Positions 40,738-48,314 of a stretch of DNA of 64,000 nt are shown piece by piece. Each line of letters begins with the position of its first letter. Within the stretch, counting starts at the first letter, position 1. The translations under genes were made by a program, and so were the position numbers. Origin of the DNA: Bacillota bacterium. GTDB taxonomy: Bacteria > Bacillota > Clostridia > Christensenellales > Aristaeellaceae. Where the stretch lies: positions 16,558 through 80,557 of the forward strand of contig JAEWSC010000021.1 in the NCBI GenBank assembly GCA_023398575.1, written 5' to 3'. Below the pieces are notes generated by a model. That model was not told the origin of the DNA, did no database searches, and saw only the letters and a program-made list of their open reading frames with translations.

Positions 40738-41478
40738 ATGAATGAAATAAGTGGTTTAGAAATTCTCAACAACTTGAGGGCTCTTGGCGTAAAGCCAGGT
40801 ATGATGCTGGAAGTACATTGTGCCTTAAGTGCCTTTGGCCATGTATCAGGCGGTGCGGATACGGTGATTGATGCTCTGATGATGGCGGTGGGAGGGGAAG
40901 GCGCTATCGTGATGCCAGCCTTTTGCCTGTCGCCAGATGTACCGCTGACAGAAGAAGATAAGGCCATGGGACTTGTAAAAAAGATCCGAATCCTGCCACC
41001 GGAAGAAAAACGCACGGCCATGGGGCTTGTGGCGGATACTTTTCGCCAAAGGCATGATGTGATTACTGGAGATGGTATGTTCCGCGTAGCTGCCTGGGGC
41101 AAGGATGCCTCCATCCACGCCAAGGGGTTTGGCCATATCATTGACCATGGCGGGTATGCGCTGCTCTTAGGTGTGGATATTTACCGCCTGTCCGCCATGC
41201 ACTATGTGGAGGATATTTTACCGCAGGTGATACGGGATCGGTTTCAGCCGCCGAAGGAAGCCTGGGCGATATATCCGCAAAACGAGTGGTTTGTAGAGGC
41301 TTGGGAGTCATCCGTCAAGCCTTGGTACAAGATACAAAAGATGGCGTATGAAAAAGGACTCATAGCCGATAGCATGATTGGTGGAGCCAAATGCATGTTG
41401 ATGGAGGTCAAGCCTGTGATTACGTTGTACCGGCAGGCGTTGGAAACGAACCCAACGGGGCTGTATGGCTTAACGTGA
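40738..41478 (+). CDS. AAC(3)-type N-acetyltransferase (Antibiotic_NAT family)
   Basis: A 246-residue protein. LEVHCALSAFGHVSGGADT near residue 22, GAIVMPAFCLSP, FRVAAWGKDA and the DHGGYALLLGVDIYRLSAMHYVE block match aminoglycoside 3-N-acetyltransferases and relatives such as FrbF and YokD, which use acetyl-CoA. Many chromosomal members do not give resistance, and the native substrate is unknown. The usual catalytic histidine block is present as SAMHYVE. AAGAGGAGCACGAAAG precedes ATG 40738. It sits between two related BtrH-like genes that face it on the other strand, suggesting a shared pathway. Confidence 0.83.
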   Translation: MNEISGLEILNNLRALGVKPGMMLEVHCALSAFGHVSGGADTVIDALMMAVGGEGAIVMPAFCLSPDVPLTEEDKAMGLVKKIRILPPEEKRTAMGLVADTFRQRHDVITGDGMFRVAAWGKDASIHAKGFGHIIDHGGYALLLGVDIYRLSAMHYVEDILPQVIRDRFQPPKEAWAIYPQNEWFVEAWESSVKPWYKIQKMAYEKGLIADSMIGGAKCMLMEVKPVITLYRQALETNPTGLYGLT

Positions 41479-41500
41479 TTGTATGAATGCTATACATTGT

Positions 41501-41534
41501 GGGAAGCAGGTGCATGTAACTGCTTCCCGTTTTT
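41501..41534. terminator. terminator between AAC(3)-type and BtrH-like copy 2 genes
   Basis: GGGAAGCAG and CTGCTTCCC pair (9 bp) around a 10-base loop and are followed by GTTTTT. The genes on each side converge here. Confidence 0.8.
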
Positions 41535-41536
41535 CG

Positions 41537-42613
41537 TTATACGCCAATCACTTCACCAATGATGCCGGCAACCTTATGATCCAACTCGCGGCAGGTTTTT
41601 AGTATGGAAACAATCTCCCGGCGAACAGTAGCGTCCAGGAGCTTCTTTCTGGCATCCTCTCCTTCACACAAGCTGTTGATTTTCCACATGAGATCATGCA
41701 TTTGATGAAAGGCATCGCAGGCGGGATCAAACGTTTTTGTCTTTAGTATCTCTCCAGCCTGTTCCAGAAACCCTGCCGCAAATGCACGGCGCTCCGCCAG
41801 ATCCCAGATATCAGGGTCAATATGGGGGCGAGAGGTGAAAGGAGCCTGAAAAGAAGCATCAGTTTCCAGTGTTTTGAACCATGCTTCATAAAAGTTGCAG
41901 CCATCGCCATGGGGATGACCGTAGGAGTTAAGCAAAACGCGTTTTGCACGCGCAAGCGCGCGGCGAATAATGGCTTCTTTGTCAGACATGGTTTCTGGAG
42001 CACCGGTAATGATCACCGCCGCATCGGCACCTTTTGCCCAATCCTTGATAAATTGACAATCCTCCGGTGAGAAGGACTTGTTGGACATGTCTGCGCCAGG
42101 CACGAACATCCAGCCCACCAAGGTTTCACCGCCCTGCTCGAAGCCTGTGGCCAGTAGTACCCAATCATTGCCTGTGCGGCCCAGAATAAGGGCAGGATAC
42201 CCCTTTCTCAATGCATCTGTGACAAGCGCAACAAGATGCGCTTCATCCCGCCAAACGCTTTCAATCCCTTGTGCTGGCTTGGCTGCGTACACTTTTGCGG
42301 GTACGCCCTCAAACTGCAGGCAGTCTGTTAGGGGGTAGGCCCCGTCTGGCTCTGCGAAGCGGAAGTATTCGGCTGTGTCAAACAAAAAGCGGAAGCCTTC
42401 GCCAGATAGGCCAAGATGCATAAAATAGTCCTCGTCGGACCGCCAGGTGCGCCCGTGAGCAGACAAAGTATGGGTGCGGTGCTCGCTGCCCATCAGAACG
42501 CGAAGTGACATCATGGCCGAAGGAAAGGCCATGCTATGGGGGACCAGATGTGGGCCATCCCGTTTTATGCTTCCGTTGTAGGAAATGCGCACAGAATTTG
42601 GTGTTGCTGCCAT
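41537..42613 (-). CDS. BtrH-like protein of unknown function, copy 2
   Basis: A 358-residue protein related to the 39541-40638 product. The shared parts are LGLSGEGFRFLFD (versus LALSGAGNRLVW) and the core GYPALILGRTGN ... ATGFEQGGETLVGW (versus VHGFEKGGEVLIGW). Again no obvious N-terminal catalytic cysteine. The C-terminal half is helical, with LLNSYGHPHGDGCNFYEAW carrying histidines and a cysteine. AAGGAGG precedes ATG 42613. It is divergent from the AraC/GyrI regulator at 42699. Function unknown; a binding or transfer role in a small-molecule pathway is a guess. Confidence 0.65.
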   Translation of the reverse strand: MAATPNSVRISYNGSIKRDGPHLVPHSMAFPSAMMSLRVLMGSEHRTHTLSAHGRTWRSDEDYFMHLGLSGEGFRFLFDTAEYFRFAEPDGAYPLTDCLQFEGVPAKVYAAKPAQGIESVWRDEAHLVALVTDALRKGYPALILGRTGNDWVLLATGFEQGGETLVGWMFVPGADMSNKSFSPEDCQFIKDWAKGADAAVIITGAPETMSDKEAIIRRALARAKRVLLNSYGHPHGDGCNFYEAWFKTLETDASFQAPFTSRPHIDPDIWDLAERRAFAAGFLEQAGEILKTKTFDPACDAFHQMHDLMWKINSLCEGEDARKKLLDATVRREIVSILKTCRELDHKVAGIIGEVIGV

Positions 42614-42627
42614 TGCTTACAGCCTCC

Positions 42628-42655
42628 TTGGCATTTATAATGAAAACAGTATACA
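42628..42655 (+). promoter_or_regulatory. promoter for the AraC/GyrI-type regulator
   Basis: TTGGCA (42628-42633) and TATACA (42650-42655) have a 16-base spacer, 43 bp before the start. Confidence 0.6.
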
Positions 42656-42698
42656 TGATTCAATTTGATAAAAATGAACGAGAATTGCGGGAGAAAGC

Positions 42699-43541
42699 AT
42701 GACCACACCCCAGGAGATGTTGGAAAAGACGCTTGTTTATATAGAAGAACATAAGGAGCAGCCGCTTACGCTGGAAGAACTGACGGAGGTCAGCGGTTTG
42801 AGCCGCTTTTCCCTGATCCGTCTGTTTGCGCGACTATGCGGTATGACGCCCATGGACTATGTACGTCAAAGGCGGTTGGCTGCAAGCATACCACAGCTTA
42901 TGCGTGGCGCAAGAATTATCGATATTGCCTTGGATGCCGGGTTTGAGCATGAGCAGTCGTATATCAGAGCCTTTAAGGAGGCATTTCATATGACGCCAGC
43001 CCGCTTTCGGCGGCAGGAAAATCCGGTCCTCATCATGGATATACCCAGACTTTCCGGCTTCACTGTATCCCACAGCGGTATGCTGGGAAAGCCGCTGCTC
43101 ATGGCCCGGCCGCCCTTTCAGATCACCGGCATTTTGCGTAGGTATAACTATGCCGATAATTTGATGGACGGTATGCCTTTATACGATGGAGTACATGCGA
43201 TGGAAGCGGAAGCATTCACCGCTGCCTGCAGGGTATCACAAAGAAATCAATTTACGCATCTGTATTTAATCAAGAGCGATTCACCTTGCAGTGAAACAGT
43301 GACCTGGCAGTATTCTGCCGGTCAATGGGCGAAATTTCAGTACATCGGTCTGCATCCGCTAAACCGGGAGGGGGCACGGCGCGTTCGGCTGATGGCCTCT
43401 TTGGTGGTTTCAGCCTGGTTCTCTGAGCGGGGAGCACGCTGGGATGGACAGTTTATGGAGCATGTGGAAAAGGATTGGTTGAGCGCCGAATATTGCGAAG
43501 TGGAATTTCTATGCCCTGTAGATGATTATCCTGCAAAATGA
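42699..43541 (+). CDS. AraC-family regulator with GyrI-like C-terminal domain
   Basis: A 280-residue regulator in the Rob-like order. The AraC DNA-binding domain is N-terminal (residues 10-105) with LTLEELTEVSGLSRFSLIRLF and IIDIALDAGFEHEQSYIRAF. The C-terminal part (about 120-280) is GyrI/effector-binding-like and probably senses a small molecule. CGGGAGAAAGC precedes ATG 42699. It is divergent from BtrH-like copy 2 and close to the AAC(3)-type gene, so it may control that cluster. Confidence 0.87.
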   Translation: MTTPQEMLEKTLVYIEEHKEQPLTLEELTEVSGLSRFSLIRLFARLCGMTPMDYVRQRRLAASIPQLMRGARIIDIALDAGFEHEQSYIRAFKEAFHMTPARFRRQENPVLIMDIPRLSGFTVSHSGMLGKPLLMARPPFQITGILRRYNYADNLMDGMPLYDGVHAMEAEAFTAACRVSQRNQFTHLYLIKSDSPCSETVTWQYSAGQWAKFQYIGLHPLNREGARRVRLMASLVVSAWFSERGARWDGQFMEHVEKDWLSAEYCEVEFLCPVDDYPAK

Positions 43542-43628
43542 CTTGTAAATTTTGTGTGCATTTGTGAACCTATACCATCCTCCCTTCATCTTGCATATGA
43601 CCGGTCAAAAACACATAGGAGGCCCTTG

Positions 43629-44105
43629 ATGACGTCGGAAGACTTTGCTTCGCGCATTGTCGCCATGCAGGAGACACTGTACCGCATCTCTTACAGCATA
43701 CTGCCGCTGGCATGCGACAGGGAGGACGTGGTGCAGGAAACGATTAGAAAAGCTTGGCAGCAACGGGAGAAGCTTCGCCGCGAGGATGCTATGCAGCCAT
43801 GGGTTATACGCATTCTTGTCAATGAATGCTATGCCTTGCTGCGCCGCAAAAAGCGTGAAGTGCTCCTGGAGACACTGCCGGAGAGGGAAGCGCCTGCGGA
43901 TGCTGACATTTCCTTGCATCAGCTGTTTCTCACGCTGGAAGATACATTGCGCCTTCCCGCGGTGCTTTTCTACATCGAGGGGTACGAAGTAAAAGACATC
44001 GCACGGATTCTTTTCCTGCCAAGTGGCACGGTGAAATCCAGGCTGCACAGAGCCAGAAAAAAGATGAAGGAGACGTGGGATAAGCAGGAGGTGTGCAAAG
44101 CATGA
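43629..44105 (+). CDS. ECF-type RNA polymerase sigma factor
   Basis: A 158-residue sigma-70 family protein with region 2 (ILPLACDREDVVQETIRKAWQ) and region 4 (FYIEGYEVKDIARILFLPSG then TVKSRLHRARKKMKE). Two-domain size is typical of ECF factors. ATG 43629 follows GGAGGCCCTTG; an in-frame start at 43554 lacks a site. Its stop overlaps the next gene (ATGA), the usual layout of a sigma/anti-sigma pair. GAACC at about 43565 could belong to an autoregulated ECF promoter, but the -10 is unclear. Confidence 0.9.
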   Translation: MTSEDFASRIVAMQETLYRISYSILPLACDREDVVQETIRKAWQQREKLRREDAMQPWVIRILVNECYALLRRKKREVLLETLPEREAPADADISLHQLFLTLEDTLRLPAVLFYIEGYEVKDIARILFLPSGTVKSRLHRARKKMKETWDKQEVCKA

Positions 44106-45274
44106 AGGAAGCAAACTATCAAAACGCCTTTGGAAAGGCGCCGGATTCCTTTAAGCGCTGTGTAGCCTCCGCCCTTTCCCATATGGAGGAGGATCAAAAA
44201 GTGAAGAAATTCAGTATTCGCATGATTGTCATTGCGGCCATTTTACTGATTTTGATGGCCGGCGTGGTGTATGCGGCCAGTACCGAATGGAAGATACTGA
44301 ACTTTGTGTCAGGGTGGTATCATAAAACACCTGTTGCAAATCTTCAAAAAGCAATCGGCGAGAATGATATCAGGCAGACATATCAGGCGGGAGACTTTGA
44401 AGTAACTGTGGAAGAAGCGATAGCCGATGGAAAATTTGTGTACGTAAATGCCAATGTACACATGAAGAACGATGAAGATGTGATTTTTTTGCCCATGCAT
44501 CTTTCCCCCTATAAGGCTATCAGCCAAACGGTGGGCAGACACTTTTACATCATGCGTTCCTCCAATTACCATCCGTTAGAAGGAGAAATTCAGGAACCAG
44601 AGATGATGGTTTCAGAGGATGCGCCTGTATCGCAGGATAATCGTTCACTTCGGAATGCAGCAGATGAAGATGGAGAGCGGCTCATTAGTGCAACCTTATG
44701 GGTTGAGCGGGATGGAAAAAACAATAAAATCACATCGTTTACAGTATTGCCGGATGGCAGCATCTCCTTCGTACTGGGAAGCGAAGTTCATACAGATGAA
44801 AAGGCGTTGGATTTAGTACTCCATTTTGAAGCGGAGGATGTATCGCCTAAAAATCTGAAGAGAACAAAGCTGATATCCTATTCCGCCCCTCTTACATTGC
44901 CGGTATCAACAGTAATGGAAACTAAGCAGGCAGATGTGGCAAGTAAAGCACTTCAGGGAACAGATATTAAGCTTGAACGGCTGGACTTTTACTTAACGCC
45001 GCTAGCGTTGCATTATGAATTACAGTTTATCTCTGCAAAAGATTTCAAGAGTGTCAAATCCTATTTTGTGTTTCATTTTTTCAATGAAAGCGACAAAATG
45101 ATCATGCCAGGAACGACCATCAATACTTATACAAAAAGGCTGGATGATACTCATTTTGAGCAAATTGGTTCCCTGGCGCTGGATAAAATTCCTGATATAT
45201 TTTCCCTCAAAGGTCACGAAGTGGGAACGGGTGAATGGATCGGCAATATATCGATTGAAGTAAACGAGCAATAA
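44102..45274 (+). CDS. DUF4179-type membrane protein, probable anti-sigma factor
   Basis: A 390-residue protein: a cytoplasmic N-terminus of about 40 residues (APDSFKRCVASALSHMEED), one membrane helix near residues 41-61 (IRMIVIAAILLILMAGVVYA), then a large extracellular domain starting with the DUF4179 region (VTVEEAIADGKFVYV). In Firmicutes such proteins lie directly after ECF sigma genes and act as their membrane-bound inhibitors. Overlap with the sigma gene supports that. The signal is unknown. Confidence 0.85.
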   Translation: MKEANYQNAFGKAPDSFKRCVASALSHMEEDQKVKKFSIRMIVIAAILLILMAGVVYAASTEWKILNFVSGWYHKTPVANLQKAIGENDIRQTYQAGDFEVTVEEAIADGKFVYVNANVHMKNDEDVIFLPMHLSPYKAISQTVGRHFYIMRSSNYHPLEGEIQEPEMMVSEDAPVSQDNRSLRNAADEDGERLISATLWVERDGKNNKITSFTVLPDGSISFVLGSEVHTDEKALDLVLHFEAEDVSPKNLKRTKLISYSAPLTLPVSTVMETKQADVASKALQGTDIKLERLDFYLTPLALHYELQFISAKDFKSVKSYFVFHFFNESDKMIMPGTTINTYTKRLDDTHFEQIGSLALDKIPDIFSLKGHEVGTGEWIGNISIEVNEQ

Positions 45275-45838
45275 AAAAACGCCTCTTTGGCGGCTCATAG
45301 TTTCTGCTTGTTTTTGTCGCCTCCGCCTGCAAAGGCCCATCCCTGTTCCCTCCAACAGCGGGCCTTTGCAGGCGTGGCATTTGGTAAAAAGTCTAAAACC
45401 GGATCCAGTATATATATCATCGGCTCGCCGTTCACCGGCCACCGTTATGATATAAGGATATACTTTGATTATGAAGCAATCATGGAAGGATTGTGAACAA
45501 ACGGCGAAATATCAAATTATTATTCATCATTTACATATGTATATTTTAAACAGTGTTGGCTGCAGTTGTTATGCTAATGACAAAAATGTCATTTTTTATC
45601 GAATTACTCAAAATACCTCATAAAGTGGTATGACAGAGAAGCAAAATTGTTGTATATTTGTCAAGGGGTGGATGTCCACTGTAATAATGCTTGTATCATT
45701 GTTATGCCGTACGTATCAATGGCTGGCGTCGCACGCATTGCACAAACATGAAAAAGGCACCGGCCTGAAAACAGACTGGCGCCAAGAACGGACATTTGCG
45801 AAAGCGAAGACGAGCAGGTATACCCTTCATGTGAAGTG
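45275..45838. other. gene-free gap with a long perfect hairpin and the deoC terminator
   Basis: No convincing gene is found in these 564 bp; the short frames lack ribosome sites or run into deoC antisense. It holds a stem CGCCTGCAAAGGCCC (45324-45338) pairing perfectly with GGGCCTTTGCAGGCG (45360-45374), enclosing a small CTGTT/AACAG loop, but without a following T-run on the plus strand. The minus-strand terminator of deoC is at 45751-45783. The stretch 45500-45640 is AT-rich. Confidence 0.5.
45751..45783 (-). terminator. terminator of deoC
   Basis: On the minus strand GGCGCCAGTCTG pairs with CAGGCCGGTGCC (12 positions, two G-U, one mismatch) around TTTT, followed by TTTTT. Confidence 0.65.
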
Positions 45839-46570
45839 TCAATATCCGCCTTCCATCTCCTTTAATACGTTTGTTTCAACAAGCGTACCGGCGGCTTCCC
45901 TGCGCAGCGCTTCTTCCATAATGGATTCCGTTGCGCTGACTCCGCAGCGGGATGCGCCAACCGCCCTGGCCGCCAACACGGTGTCCAAATCGCGGATGCC
46001 GCCGGAACCCTTCACGCGAATGCTTTCAGGTACGTTGGCGTGCATCAGTTTCAGGTCGTCGATGGTGCAGCCCTTCGTGCCATAACCGGTGCTGGTTTTC
46101 ACAAAATCGGCCCCAGCCTGGACGCTTAGCTTACAGGCACGTATTTTTTGCTCGTCGTTTAGGTAACAGGTTTCCAGAATCACTTTGACGATGGCACCTG
46201 CTTCGTGTGCGGTATGCACCACCTGAGCAATATCATTGAGCACATAGTCGTCGTCTCCAGACAGAAGTTTGCCAATATGAATGACCATGTCCAGTTCGGT
46301 GCATCCATCTGCAAGTGCCTGCCTGGATTCAAAAACCTTTGTTTCTGTTTTTTGGGCACCGTGCGGGAAACCGATTACGGTGCAGACCTTTACATCGCTG
46401 CCTTTTAACAGCGCTGCTACCAAGGGCATGTCAGCGGGCCTGGCACACACGGATGCGGTACCATACTTCAAAGCGGTTTTGCATCCTTTTATAATGTCTT
46501 CTTCCGTCAAAAAGGGCTGTAGGGTGCTGTGGTCCAGCATTCGAGCGATATCCTTGGCGTTAATGGGCAT
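45839..46570 (-). CDS. deoC: deoxyribose-phosphate aldolase
   Basis: DeoC splits 2-deoxyribose-5-phosphate into acetaldehyde and glyceraldehyde-3-phosphate. The 243-residue protein has MLDHSTLQPFLTEEDI at its start, VCTVIGFPHGAQ, and FVKTSTGYGTKGCT with the Schiff-base lysine; IRVKGSGGIRD provides the second active-site lysine. ATG 46570 follows AAGGAGGCTTCCCAC. It stands alone, with no other deoxynucleoside genes nearby. Confidence 0.93.
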   Translation of the reverse strand: MPINAKDIARMLDHSTLQPFLTEEDIIKGCKTALKYGTASVCARPADMPLVAALLKGSDVKVCTVIGFPHGAQKTETKVFESRQALADGCTELDMVIHIGKLLSGDDDYVLNDIAQVVHTAHEAGAIVKVILETCYLNDEQKIRACKLSVQAGADFVKTSTGYGTKGCTIDDLKLMHANVPESIRVKGSGGIRDLDTVLAARAVGASRCGVSATESIMEEALRREAAGTLVETNVLKEMEGGY

Positions 46571-46926
46571 GTGGGAAGCCTCCTTATGCAAAAGTGTTTT
46601 CAATACACTTAGTTACGGCATGCGCGATTGAATAAATTATGCAAATACATAACGTATCATCATTCGTCGTTTTTCCATGAATCCCTGCAATGACGGAAAA
46701 ATCGCTTAACCGGGTGGTTGAAAAAACATGTTTACAGTTTATGTGGTGAAGGGGATTCGCATGCCAGCTGTATAGCGGTATTACAGAGAACAATTTGATA
46801 TGCTTTTATAAAATGATTCGGTTCCATAAATGAGGGGTAACTTACCTTGGGTTAATTGTGGACAATACATACCTGAAAGGGCCGGCAGTTCTTGACTGTC
46901 CGATGCCTTGGGAAGAAGGATCTTGC
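46571..46926. other. gap between deoC and the EAL-HDOD gene
   Basis: These 356 bp separate divergent genes and are AT-rich. AAAAGTGTTTTCAATACACTT near 46590 is a weak hairpin in the deoC leader. TATAAAAT-like sequence at about 46808-46815 may be a -10 box for the EAL-HDOD gene, but no matching -35 is clear. The frame of the latter is open back to a GTG at 46858 without a good ribosome site. Confidence 0.35.
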
Positions 46927-48132
46927 GTGGAAGTTTATATTGCCAGACAGCCTATATTTGACAAAAAAATGAATATTGCTGGGTATGAGCTTTTGTATCG
47001 CAGGAGCATGAATAACTTTTTTGAAGGTATTGATGACAACCAAGCTACGGCAGACTTGATCAATAACGCCTTTTTGGTGATGCCGTTTTCCGAACTGACA
47101 GGCGGCACCAGGGCTTTCATCAATTTTTCGGGAGAGATGATTGTCAAGGAGATTCCGCTTGTTTTGCCCAGAAAGTCAATTGTTGTGGAAGTGCTTGAGC
47201 GTGTTGAGGCGAAACCGGAAGTAATACGAGCGCTGACAAAGCTAAAAGGTGAAGGGTATACCATTGCTTTAGATGATTTTGCCTTTTGCGAAGCGAATCT
47301 CCCCTTTTTGGAACTTGCTGATATTGTGAAGGTGGAATTTCCCAACGTGGATGCTGGCACACAGCGGCACTATATCAAACTGTATGGCCATCGGATCAAG
47401 TTCCTGGCAGAAAAAGTGGAGACCCGGGAGGAGTATCAAAATGCTGTCGAAATGGGATATAGCTTTTTTCAGGGATATTTTTTCAGTAGGCCGGTCATGG
47501 AAAAAAGAAAAGAAATCGCCAGTTTGCCCGCCACATTAATGCGGATTATGACAGAGTTGAATCATCCTGATCCAGACTTCCAAGCACTTACAGAAGTCAT
47601 CGAGACAGACGTTGGCTTGTCTTACAAGCTGCTAAAGCTTGCCGGGTCTGTGTTCTTTGGCACCCAAGGCAGTATATATACGGTCAAGCAGGCGCTGGTT
47701 CGTATGGGTATCAATGAAATCAGAAAATGGATATATCTGCTGCTTTTGAAGAATGCACAATATCCTGAAAACCATGAACTGATAACCAACTGTCTGATAC
47801 GTGCAAAGTTTATGGAGACGTTGGCAATACGGGCCGGAGGCGACAGAAAGTACTATGACTATTTTCTGGCAGGGCTTTTTTCCGCAATTGATACCCTACT
47901 GGATACGACAATGGAACTAGCGGTAAGGGAACTGCCAATCACTCCGGAAGTCAAAGATGCTCTGCTCGGGTGTGATAATAACGTTCGGCGCATTCTGGAT
48001 ATCGTTTTGAACTATGAGATTGGAAATTGGGATAAGGTAGATGCGCTTCGTTTAAGCCCTTTGATGGGGCGAAATCATCTGATGCCGCTGTATGTGGACG
48101 CGCTGCAATGGACGGTTCGCCAGAATTATTAG
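46927..48132 (+). CDS. EAL-HDOD signalling protein (YuxH-like)
   Basis: A 401-residue cytoplasmic protein. The N-terminal EAL-like domain starts VEVYIARQPIFDKKMN; the EAL motif itself is changed to ELL (GYELLYRR), while IVVEVLERV and ALDDFAF partly keep other metal-site positions, so cyclic-di-GMP hydrolysis is doubtful. The C-terminal HDOD domain begins about residue 195 (TEVIETDVGLSYKLLKLAG). EAL-HDOD proteins act in signalling, sometimes as nucleotide receptors. GTG 46927 is preferred because GAAGAAGGA is about seven bases upstream and family members start at this point. A terminator follows. Confidence 0.85.
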   Translation: MEVYIARQPIFDKKMNIAGYELLYRRSMNNFFEGIDDNQATADLINNAFLVMPFSELTGGTRAFINFSGEMIVKEIPLVLPRKSIVVEVLERVEAKPEVIRALTKLKGEGYTIALDDFAFCEANLPFLELADIVKVEFPNVDAGTQRHYIKLYGHRIKFLAEKVETREEYQNAVEMGYSFFQGYFFSRPVMEKRKEIASLPATLMRIMTELNHPDPDFQALTEVIETDVGLSYKLLKLAGSVFFGTQGSIYTVKQALVRMGINEIRKWIYLLLLKNAQYPENHELITNCLIRAKFMETLAIRAGGDRKYYDYFLAGLFSAIDTLLDTTMELAVRELPITPEVKDALLGCDNNVRRILDIVLNYEIGNWDKVDALRLSPLMGRNHLMPLYVDALQWTVRQNY

Positions 48133-48141
48133 CATGATGTT

Positions 48142-48180
48142 GATGCCGCCTCACTTTTTCGTTGGGGCGGCATCGCTTTT
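48142..48180 (+). terminator. terminator of the EAL-HDOD gene
   Basis: GATGCCGCC pairs with GGCGGCATC (9 bp) and is followed by GCTTTT. Confidence 0.75.
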
Positions 48181-48314
48181 ATGCAAAAGCATGTCCAAGG
48201 GATTGCCGCTTTTCTGCTTGGGCAATGAAAGACAACAAATGCCATATGGTTGCATGTCATCTAAAGAATGTATGTGGTATGATGAATACTGAAAGATTGC
48301 GGGGAGGCGTAATG

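Noticed and set aside
45287..46085. Small open frames (69 and 151 codons) between the anti-sigma gene and deoC
   Set aside because: The first spans the perfect hairpin; the second ends antisense to deoC. Neither has a ribosome site.
48162..48311. Upstream extension of the chitobiose phosphorylase
   Set aside because: It overlaps the preceding terminator and has no ribosome site; the family starts at MRYGYF.
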